Positions 6,895-12,352 of a stretch of DNA of 12,352 bases are shown in pieces. This DNA is from Bacteroidota bacterium (GTDB lineage: Bacteria > Bacteroidota > Bacteroidia > NS11-12g > UBA955). The position numbers and the translations under genes are program-made. The stretch is taken from positions 1-12,352 of the forward strand of contig RGEC01000043.1 of the NCBI GenBank assembly GCA_009918425.1. The letters run 5' to 3'. Position 1 is the first letter of the stretch, and every line of letters starts with the position of its first letter. The notes under the pieces are model-generated. The model searched no databases and had not been told where the DNA came from. It saw only the letters and a program-made list of their open reading frames with translations.

Positions 6895-7863
6895 ATGGCT
6901 GAACAGACCGAAAAGATCAATGTAACCATAGATGGAAAAACCATTGCGGTAGACCCGGGTACTACTATCCTCAATGCTGCCCGCATGATTGGCGGCGATG
7001 TGGTACCGCCTGCCATGTGTTATTACAGCAGTTTAAAAGGCAGTGGCGGAAAATGCCGCACTTGTCTCGTAGAGGTAAGCAAAGGCAGTGAAAAGGATCC
7101 ACGCCCCATGCCCAAGCTGGTAGCCAGCTGTAGCACTTCGGTAATGGATGGTATGGAAGTGAAAAACAAAACCAGCGAGCGTGTAAATGACGCAAGGCAT
7201 GGTGTGGTGGAGTTTCTGCTGATCAACCATCCGTTGGATTGCCCAATTTGCGACCAGGCGGGAGAGTGCCATTTGCAGGATCTCGCTTTCGAACACGGAT
7301 TGGAAAAAACCCGCTACGAATTCAAGCGTCGCACCTTCGATAAAATTGATATCGGCGAATATATCAAGTTGCACATGACCCGCTGCATTCTTTGCTATCG
7401 CTGTGTATACACTGCCGACCAGCTTACCAATCAGCGGGAACACGGTGTGATGAAGCGCGGTGATGCGGCCGAAATCAGCACCTACATTCAAAACGCGTTG
7501 GATAATGACTTTATCGGCAACGTAATTGATGTTTGCCCGGTGGGTGCACTTACCGATAAAACTTTCCGTTTCCGCAGCCGTGTTTGGTATACCAAACCCA
7601 TGGATGCACACCGCGATTGCCAGAAATGCAGCGGCAAGGCAGTAGCCTGGATGATTGGCGATGAAATTGCCCGTATAACGGCCCGCAAAGATCAGTTTGG
7701 CGAGGTGAAAGAGTTTATCTGTAATGAATGTCGTTTCGACAAAAAAGAAAAAACCGACTGGGTGATCGAAGGCCCACGCCATATTGACCGTCACTCGGTT
7801 ATTAGCGCCAATAAATACGAAGACCCTATTCCTGAACATACACCCCTGTTGAACAAAGCTTGA
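6895..7863 (+). CDS. nuoG: NADH-quinone oxidoreductase subunit G, short Bacteroidota-type form
   Basis: Electron-wire subunit of the NADH module. At 322 aa it keeps only the Fe-S part of NuoG; E. coli NuoG is about 900 aa with a molybdopterin-oxidoreductase-like domain. From what I know of the phylum this short form is normal rather than a truncation. Ligands in order: [2Fe-2S] N1b at Cys42, 54, 57, 79; N5 at His112, Cys116, 119, 125 (HPLDCPICDQAGEC); N4 at Cys164, 167, 170 (CILCYRC) and Cys214 (CPVGALT). A fourth site corresponds to N7: CQKC (242, 245), then Cys276 and Cys279 (ICNEC). The third canonical N7 cysteine position (CxxCxxxC) is Ala249 here, so any cluster would use a CxxC...CxxC set. 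It lies 11 bases after nuoF and 1 base before nuoH. Confidence 0.95.
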   Translation: MAEQTEKINVTIDGKTIAVDPGTTILNAARMIGGDVVPPAMCYYSSLKGSGGKCRTCLVEVSKGSEKDPRPMPKLVASCSTSVMDGMEVKNKTSERVNDARHGVVEFLLINHPLDCPICDQAGECHLQDLAFEHGLEKTRYEFKRRTFDKIDIGEYIKLHMTRCILCYRCVYTADQLTNQREHGVMKRGDAAEISTYIQNALDNDFIGNVIDVCPVGALTDKTFRFRSRVWYTKPMDAHRDCQKCSGKAVAWMIGDEIARITARKDQFGEVKEFICNECRFDKKEKTDWVIEGPRHIDRHSVISANKYEDPIPEHTPLLNKA

Positions 7864-7864
7864 T

Positions 7865-8899
7865 ATGGATTTTGCATTATTGCTGGAAAAAAGCATATTG
7901 ATTCTCATTCTCACGGCCATAACCCTGGGAATAGCCACTTATCTTACCTATGGTGAGCGAAAAGTTGCCGCGTTTTTACAGGATCGACTGGGTCCTAACA
8001 GGGCAGGTATATTCGGTATTCTTCAGCCCATTGCCGATGCAGGTAAAATGTTTTTTAAAGAAGAACTGATTCCCAGAAACGCCGAAAAGTGGCTGTTTAT
8101 ATTGGGTCCCGGCCTTGCCATGATTACAGCATGTATTACCAGTGCGGTTATTCCATGGGGCAGTCACCTCGAATTGTTTGGCCGTACCATTCAGTTGCAG
8201 GTAGCCGATGTAGATATCGGAATTCTCTACATCATGGGTATTGTGAGTGTGGGGGTTTACGGTATCATGATCGGCGGCTGGGCTTCCAACAATAAATATT
8301 CACTCTATGGTGCTATTCGTGCAAGCAGTCAGATGATTAGCTACGAATTGGGAATGGGGCTTGCGCTGATTGCCGTAATAATGATGAGCGGCAGCCTGAG
8401 CCTTCGTGAAATTGTTGAACAGCAAAGCGGCTGGGGCGGTATGCAGTGGAACATTATTTATCAGCCGCTGGGTTTCATCATCTTTTTTACCTGTGCGCTT
8501 GCAGAGTGCAACCGTGCGCCTTTTGATTTGCCTGAATGTGAAACCGAACTGATTGGCGGTTATCATACAGAATATTCATCCATGAAACTGGGTTTCTATC
8601 TTTTTGCGGAATACATCAACATGTTTATCAGCAGTGCGGTAATGACGTGTGTGTATTTTGGCGGATACAATTTTCCGGGTATGCATCTGATTGATAGTCA
8701 GAATTTGCTGGCAACCCTGCAGATCGTGGCTATTTTCCTGAAGATTAGTTTCTTCATATTTGCCTTCATGTGGATTCGCTGGACATTGCCCCGTTTCAGG
8801 TACGATCAGTTGATGCACCTGGGCTGGAAAACCATGATTCCGCTGGCAATTGTGAACATGTTGCTCACCGGTGGCGGAATGCTCCTGTTTGGCAAATAA
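7865..8899 (+). CDS. nuoH: NADH-quinone oxidoreductase subunit H
   Basis: Membrane subunit (ND1 homologue) that closes the quinone chamber and links it to the proton-pumping arm. 344 aa, full length, with about eight to nine hydrophobic helices. Conserved cytoplasmic loops: GERKVAAFLQDRLGPNRAG (30-48), IRASSQMISYELG (151-163) and AECNRAPFDLPE (213-224), followed by the acidic C-E-T-E-L and YHTEYSSMKLG elements. The start ATG is 1 base after the nuoG stop. Downstream, nuoI-J-K-L-M-N, normally next in the operon, are absent: the next gene is convergent and its stop codon lies 2 bases after that of nuoH. No plus-strand terminator is visible at the end of the operon. Confidence 0.96.
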   Translation: MDFALLLEKSILILILTAITLGIATYLTYGERKVAAFLQDRLGPNRAGIFGILQPIADAGKMFFKEELIPRNAEKWLFILGPGLAMITACITSAVIPWGSHLELFGRTIQLQVADVDIGILYIMGIVSVGVYGIMIGGWASNNKYSLYGAIRASSQMISYELGMGLALIAVIMMSGSLSLREIVEQQSGWGGMQWNIIYQPLGFIIFFTCALAECNRAPFDLPECETELIGGYHTEYSSMKLGFYLFAEYINMFISSAVMTCVYFGGYNFPGMHLIDSQNLLATLQIVAIFLKISFFIFAFMWIRWTLPRFRYDQLMHLGWKTMIPLAIVNMLLTGGGMLLFGK

Positions 8900-8901
8900 A
8901 A

Positions 8902-9216
8902 TTAATCGAACTGTAGCTCCAGTAAAGCACTTTGCAGTTCGCTGAGGCTGTGTCTTTCTCCGATTTTTTTTGCTTTTTCGATCCCTTTTTCGTATATTGA
9001 TATGGCGCTCTCTTTGTCGGTTTTGCGCTCCAGCAATTTGCCCAAATGGTAATATGTGGCAATGTAATCAGGGTGTTTTTCCAGCAATTCCCTGAAAACA
9101 ACTTCTGCTTTGTCGTCATCACCCAAACCCACATATTCCGTGGCTAGGGCATAATTCAGAAAGGCATCATCGGGACTTTCTTTCAGAAAAGCCATTAATT
9201 GGTTTAATCGGCTCAT
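8902..9216 (-). CDS. Small tetratricopeptide-repeat protein
   Basis: 104-aa cytoplasmic protein with no signal peptide, made of about two TPR units: residues about 17-48 (NYALATEYVGLGDDDKAEVVFRELL pattern, followed by HP) and about 51-82 (YYHLGKLLERKTDKESAISIYEKGI), with a short C-terminal helix. TPRs mediate protein-protein contacts, and the partner is unknown. Its ATG overlaps the stop of the DUF5683 gene by 4 bases (ATGA), so it is almost certainly co-transcribed and translationally coupled with parA-parB-DUF5683. Last gene of that minus-strand unit in this window. Confidence 0.85.
   Translation of the reverse strand: MSRLNQLMAFLKESPDDAFLNYALATEYVGLGDDDKAEVVFRELLEKHPDYIATYYHLGKLLERKTDKESAISIYEKGIEKAKKIGERHSLSELQSALLELQFD
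8907..8941 (-). terminator. Possible weak terminator at the end of the parAB-DUF5683-TPR unit
   Basis: A 7-bp perfect inverted repeat (8907-8913 with 8935-8941) lies in the last codons of the TPR gene. On the minus strand it is followed by an A/T-rich tract (ATTAATTTTATTT) that runs into the end of nuoH. The loop is about 21 bases and the tail is not a clean T run, so this is only a candidate. Confidence 0.3.
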
Positions 9217-9743
9217 TTGAACTGATAGGTTACGGTTAAAATCCTTGAGGGACTTGGATGAACACGGGCACTGAGATTCTGATCGATATTGAATCGGAAG
9301 AAATGGGCATCCACGGTAGCATCTATAATTTGTAATGCATAAACCGCCGTCATGGCCAGAATACCAAAATCACGCATACGACGGTGATTGTCGCGTTCTG
9401 AAATCAGGTTTGCGTCTAAGATCGTATCTTTATTGATGGTGTAGGCCTTCTCAAACTGCAGGTTTAGCTTTTGGGTCTTTGACCGCTGATCCAGCATTAG
9501 ATAGGTTGCAGCGCCAAGGCCTGCATACACCACGGGGAATTTCCAGAATTTGCGGTTATACAGTTGCCCTGCACCCGGAATGACAGCACTGTAAATACCG
9601 GCTTTGGTGGGAGAATGGGGTGCGCCCAAATAAAACAGTCTGAGGGGTGTTTTTTCAGTTTTTGTGGCAGAATCAGATTGTCCGTTTACACGACTACACA
9701 GCAATAGCAGGGCAGCATAAACAAACAATCTTCGGCACATCAT
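9213..9743 (-). CDS. DUF5683 domain protein
   Basis: 176-aa protein of a Bacteroidota family usually encoded directly after parB; its function is unknown. It has an N-terminal signal peptide (about 1-21, hydrophobic core YAALLLLCS). The domain hallmark at 43-68 is HSPTKAGIYSAVIPGAGQLYNRKFWK, in two pieces: HSPTKAGIYSAV then IPGAGQLYNRKFWK. One or two hydrophobic helices follow (about 70-84, 127-141), then RRMRDF (121-126) and VDAHFF (144-149) near the C-terminus. It probably sits in the inner membrane or is exported. The ATG is 3 bases after the parB stop (a second ATG follows at once), and the end overlaps the TPR gene by 4 bases, so it is in the par operon. No role in segregation is implied beyond co-expression. 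Confidence 0.88.
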   Translation of the reverse strand: MMCRRLFVYAALLLLCSRVNGQSDSATKTEKTPLRLFYLGAPHSPTKAGIYSAVIPGAGQLYNRKFWKFPVVYAGLGAATYLMLDQRSKTQKLNLQFEKAYTINKDTILDANLISERDNHRRMRDFGILAMTAVYALQIIDATVDAHFFRFNIDQNLSARVHPSPSRILTVTYQFK

Positions 9744-9746
9744 ATA

Positions 9747-10640
9747 TCAGGATCCTCCCATCACAGACAAAATGCGTTCCAGATCACTGCGGTTTTTATA
9801 GGAAATGATGATTTTGCCTTTGCCACTGGGATTGTTTTTCAGGTGCACTGCGGTTTTTAGCAGTTTGTGGAATTGTTCTGTAATTCTGTCAACTTCAGGA
9901 TCCCAGTCTGTACCGCCGGTTCCGAAAACCGCAGTACGTGTGCCGTTTTTCTTGTCTTTTACCAGGGCTTCCACGGTGCGTACGCTCAAGTTTTCATGCA
10001 CTATGGCATTGTACAGCTCAAGTTGTTCGGCAATGTCTTCCATGTTGATCATGGCGCGGGCATGTCCCATGCTGATTTTGCCTGATTTGATTCCTGCCTG
10101 GATTTCATCGGGCAGTTTCAGCAGGCGCAGGTAATTGTTTACCGTGGTGCGGTCTTTGCCCACACGGTCGCCCAGTTCTTCCTGTTTTAAGCTGCATTCA
10201 TCCAGCAAACGCTTGTAGCTCATGGCTACATCAATGGCATTCAGGTCGCTGCGCTGAATATTTTCAATCAGCGCCATTTCCAGCATGTCCTGATCGTTGG
10301 CGATACGGATGTAAGCCGGAATTCGCTCAAGGCCGGCCAGCATAGATGCACGGGTCCTTCTTTCACCGCTGATGAGCTGGTATTTGTCATAGCCCATTTT
10401 CCTGACGGTAATAGGCTGAATAACACCGTGAACCTTGATAGAAGCAGCAAGTTCTTCCAGTTCCGTGGGGTCAAATTCTGTACGTGGCTGGAAAGGATTG
10501 GCTTCCAGCTGGCTCAAAAGAATCTGAGAAACAGCACCTATGGGTCTGGTTTCTCTCGATGTGATATCGGTTTCTGCGTTTTCCAGCAAGGCGCTTAAAC
10601 CCCTTCCGAGTCCGCCTTTCTTCTTGATTGGGTTGCTCAT
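9747..10640 (-). CDS. parB: Chromosome-partitioning protein ParB
   Basis: CTP-dependent DNA clamp that loads at parS, spreads, and works with ParA to separate replicated origins. 297 aa, normal length. Domains in order: N-terminal ParA-stimulating tail with GGLGRGLSALL (9-19); the ParB/sulfiredoxin-like CTP-binding domain, with NPFQPR (48-53), GERRTRAS (92-99) and ENIQRSDLN (126-134); a helix-turn-helix at about 151-171 (KQEELGDRVGKDRTTVNNYL) and GHARAM; then a short C-terminal dimerisation domain (IIISYKNRSDLERIL). Its ATG overlaps the parA stop by 4 bases. I saw no parS-like palindrome with a central CACGTG in the window, so the sites must be elsewhere. Confidence 0.97.
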   Translation of the reverse strand: MSNPIKKKGGLGRGLSALLENAETDITSRETRPIGAVSQILLSQLEANPFQPRTEFDPTELEELAASIKVHGVIQPITVRKMGYDKYQLISGERRTRASMLAGLERIPAYIRIANDQDMLEMALIENIQRSDLNAIDVAMSYKRLLDECSLKQEELGDRVGKDRTTVNNYLRLLKLPDEIQAGIKSGKISMGHARAMINMEDIAEQLELYNAIVHENLSVRTVEALVKDKKNGTRTAVFGTGGTDWDPEVDRITEQFHKLLKTAVHLKNNPSGKGKIIISYKNRSDLERILSVMGGS

Positions 10641-11473
10641 GATGTAGTAAATTCGGGGTTTATGTCTTGTTGTACAGGTTTGATATATCCGTTTTTCTCA
10701 AGGATTTCATTGGCCAGGTTCAGGTAGTTCATGCTGCCGCGGCTGTCTGCAGCGTGGAAAAGCACCGGCACGCCAAAGCTGGGAGCTTCGCTAAGTTTGG
10801 TGGTGCGCTGAATAATGGTTTCAAATACGATGTCCTGAAAATGGGTTTTCACATCGTCTACTACCTGGTTGCACAGGCGCAAACGTCCATCATACATGGT
10901 AAGCAGAATGCCTTCAATTTCGAGGTTGCGGTTGAGGTGGCCCTGTACAATTTTTATGGTATTAAGCAGTTTTCCCAGTCCTTCCAAGGCGAAATATTCG
11001 CACTGTACGGGAATAATAATGCTGTCGGAAGCCACAAGTGCATTGGTGGTAATCAGCCCCAGTGAAGGTGAACAATCTATGATGATGAAATCGTATTCGT
11101 TTCTCAGCGGGCGCAGAACACCTTCCAGCAATCGCTCGCGATTGGGCATTTCCAGCAGTTCAATTTCAGCACCTACCAGATCTATATTACTGGCCATGAG
11201 GTGTAGGTAAGGAATATCGGTGGTCAGAATTACATCTTTTGGGTTAATATCCTGAACCAGGCATTCATACAAACCCAGTTTAATGTTTTTGGGTTCAAAT
11301 CCAATACCTGAGCTGGAATTGGCCTGTGGGTCGGCATCAATCAGTAAGGTTCTGTACTCCAGCACGGCAAGGCTGGCCGCCAGGTTGATGGCTGTGGTGG
11401 TTTTTCCCACGCCGCCTTTCTGGTTGGCAATAGAGATGATCTTTCCGCCAAGGGGTTTTTTATCAGTTTTCAT
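10637..11473 (-). CDS. parA: Chromosome-partitioning ATPase ParA (Soj-like)
   Basis: Deviant Walker ATPase that binds the nucleoid non-specifically when ATP-bound and pulls ParB-parS complexes. 278 aa, of the short chromosomal type with no extra N-terminal DNA-binding domain. Motifs: deviant Walker A KGGVGKTTT (19-27, with the signature Lys19), Walker A' DADPQ (46-50), Walker B IIIDCSPSLG (130-139, Asp133), and the switch-like PVQCEYFALEGL region. The start ATG is 5 bases after the stop of the upstream hydrolase ORF, so it probably depends on a promoter further upstream. It overlaps parB by 4 bases. Confidence 0.97.
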   Translation of the reverse strand: MKTDKKPLGGKIISIANQKGGVGKTTTAINLAASLAVLEYRTLLIDADPQANSSSGIGFEPKNIKLGLYECLVQDINPKDVILTTDIPYLHLMASNIDLVGAEIELLEMPNRERLLEGVLRPLRNEYDFIIIDCSPSLGLITTNALVASDSIIIPVQCEYFALEGLGKLLNTIKIVQGHLNRNLEIEGILLTMYDGRLRLCNQVVDDVKTHFQDIVFETIIQRTTKLSEAPSFGVPVLFHAADSRGSMNYLNLANEILEKNGYIKPVQQDINPEFTTS

Positions 11474-11478
11474 AGCAA

Positions 11479-12352
11479 TTACAAGGTTAAGGTTTCTCCG
11501 ATTTTCATAAGGTGAAGGTTAATGCCGGCAGATTGAAAAGCGCGGTGAGTTTCTTCATGATTGATGGCTATGTAGCCAAACGTGTCGTAGTGCATACCAA
11601 TTACGGTATGCGTGCCCAGCATACGCGCCGCTTCAATGGCATCCTGTGTATCCATGGTAAAGTTGCTGCCAATGGGCAAAAAAGCGCATTTAAGCTTGTA
11701 TCTTCTGGATATGAGCTGCATATCGGAATGCAAGGCTGTATCACCGGCGTAGTAAAAACAATCTTCAGGATTCTGAACCACAAATCCTGCAGAATAGTGT
11801 ACTTTTTTAATGGTTTCGTTTACTAGTTCTGCTTCCAGGGTTGAATTGCCTTTCCCTATAATTATTTTTTCAGTAACAACAAATTTAGGTACACTTGTAA
11901 AGTAGGTACCGAGGTAGAATGAAAGAAGTGCTACGAACGCCAACACCAGTTTCCTAGGCCAATCTTTTGAGAATACTAGCCCGACAAGACATACGCAAAA
12001 ACATACGATCCATGCACTCTGTATTCGACTTTGAAACTGGAGAATTATGGTAAGCATCATGGAGAAGGCGAGCATAGCTTTCTTCACAAAAGTACTTGGT
12101 TGAAGAAATTTAAAAACAAGAATTCCAGTTGTAAGAAGATAAAATTCGGATGCCGATTCTCGTAGTGCAGTTACCGACCACAACACATGACTTGGGAGGA
12201 AGCAATAAAGCAAGAAAAGAGCTAGTACTAGCGTTCCTGAAGTCTTACCTAGACACATTCCTTGAGTCTTGGCTCTTATCAAATAGGCTCTAAATATCCA
12301 TAAAACCAAAAATAAACAGCCGATCCCATAAAACATCGAAGTATTTCGAACA
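11479..12352 (-). CDS. Chimeric ORF: multi-pass membrane segment joined to the C-terminal half of a UPF0173 metal-dependent hydrolase; open at the right edge
   Basis: One uninterrupted frame. An ATG exists at 12336, but the frame is also open to the window edge, so the 5' end may lie outside. Numbered from that ATG: residues 1-150 are strongly hydrophobic with about five or six predicted helices and a PSHVLWSVTALRE element (48-60), reminiscent of polysaccharide-polymerase (Wzy/EpsG-like) membrane proteins, though I cannot assign a family. Residues 183-285 are clear UPF0173 metallo-beta-lactamase-fold hydrolase: YYAGDTALHSDMQLI (metal ligand Asp199), AFLPIG-NFTM, and GMHYDTFG (His249). UPF0173 proteins are normally about 225 aa and begin with a half containing HxHxDH. 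That half is absent, so the hydrolase should be inactive. Homology starts near base 11790. A whole UPF0173 gene is the expected neighbour upstream of parA in Bacteroidota, which suggests the membrane part is the intruder. Real fusion and assembly chimera are both possible. Confidence 0.75.
   Translation of the reverse strand, partial: VRNTSMFYGIGCLFLVLWIFRAYLIRAKTQGMCLGKTSGTLVLALFLLYCFLPSHVLWSVTALRESASEFYLLTTGILVFKFLQPSTFVKKAMLAFSMMLTIILQFQSRIQSAWIVCFCVCLVGLVFSKDWPRKLVLAFVALLSFYLGTYFTSVPKFVVTEKIIIGKGNSTLEAELVNETIKKVHYSAGFVVQNPEDCFYYAGDTALHSDMQLISRRYKLKCAFLPIGSNFTMDTQDAIEAARMLGTHTVIGMHYDTFGYIAINHEETHRAFQSAGINLHLMKIGETLTL

Noticed and set aside
6895..7863. NuoG as a truncated, broken gene
   Set aside because: It has a clean start and stop, all ligands for N1b, N4 and N5, tight spacing to nuoF and nuoH, and the short form is known in Bacteroidota.
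7033..7938. 301-codon open frame antisense to nuoG
   Set aside because: The opposite strand has complete family motifs for NuoG; the antisense product shows no recognisable domain and is explained by codon bias. The same holds for antisense frames at 5168-5833 and 6248-7016.
9805..11210. Plus-strand open frames opposite parB and parA
   Set aside because: They are shadows of strongly supported ParB and ParA genes; their products are low-complexity Ser- or Cys-rich translations with no domain.
9600..11500. A parS centromere site near parAB
   Set aside because: I looked for a 16-bp palindrome with a central CACGTG and found none in or next to the par genes; a motif search of the whole genome would be needed.
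1..12352. Mobile element, CRISPR array, tRNA or rRNA, toxin-antitoxin or defence genes
   Set aside because: No transposase, integrase, direct repeats with spacers, cloverleaf sequence or recognisable defence domain was seen on either strand.

Overview
The window looks like chromosomal DNA from a member of the Bacteroidota, probably of the Chitinophagales/Sphingobacteriia type. The evidence is a type IX secretion (T9SS) C-terminal sorting domain, a DUF5683 protein directly after parAB, a short NuoG without the molybdopterin-like domain, promoters resembling the Bacteroidota TAnnTTTG -7 element, and weak or absent Shine-Dalgarno sequences. Nothing in it looks like a phage, an insertion sequence, a CRISPR array or an RNA gene. 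Coding density is very high, and the longest gene-free stretch is about 150 bp (2230-2382).

Layout. Bases 1-312 (-) hold the N-terminal part of dapB (lysine/diaminopimelate synthesis). The divergent gene at 389-1408 (+) is mltG, an endolytic murein transglycosylase. It converges on 1453-2229 (-), a secreted CxxCH-containing 'choice-of-anchor V'-like protein with a T9SS sorting tail, and a strong hairpin terminator lies between them. A divergent promoter region follows, then a tightly packed respiratory complex I operon, nuoA-B-C-D-E-F-G-H (2383-8899, +). The operon stops at nuoH, and nuoI-N are not in the window. Two bases after nuoH the convergent minus-strand cluster ends. Read in its own direction that cluster is: a chimeric ORF ending as a UPF0173 metal-dependent hydrolase, then parA, parB, DUF5683 and a small TPR protein, joined by 4-base overlaps or gaps of a few bases.

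How the genes work together. NuoE/F/G form the NADH-oxidising arm of complex I, NuoB/C/D the quinone-side connecting arm, and NuoA/H the start of the membrane arm. ParA/ParB segregate the chromosome, with DUF5683 and the TPR protein as customary or likely co-transcribed passengers. DapB and MltG both serve peptidoglycan.

What is odd. nuoB lacks about 77 nt, including the codon for the third cluster-N2 cysteine, and is frame-shifted. The nuo operon is cut after nuoH. The usual parA-parB-DUF5683-dapB neighbourhood is separated by about 8.6 kb. The right-edge ORF joins a multi-pass membrane segment to the C-terminal half of a metallo-beta-lactamase-fold hydrolase that has lost its HxHxDH half. 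These may be real rearrangements or assembly faults, and read mapping would separate the two. I found no convincing new multi-gene system here.
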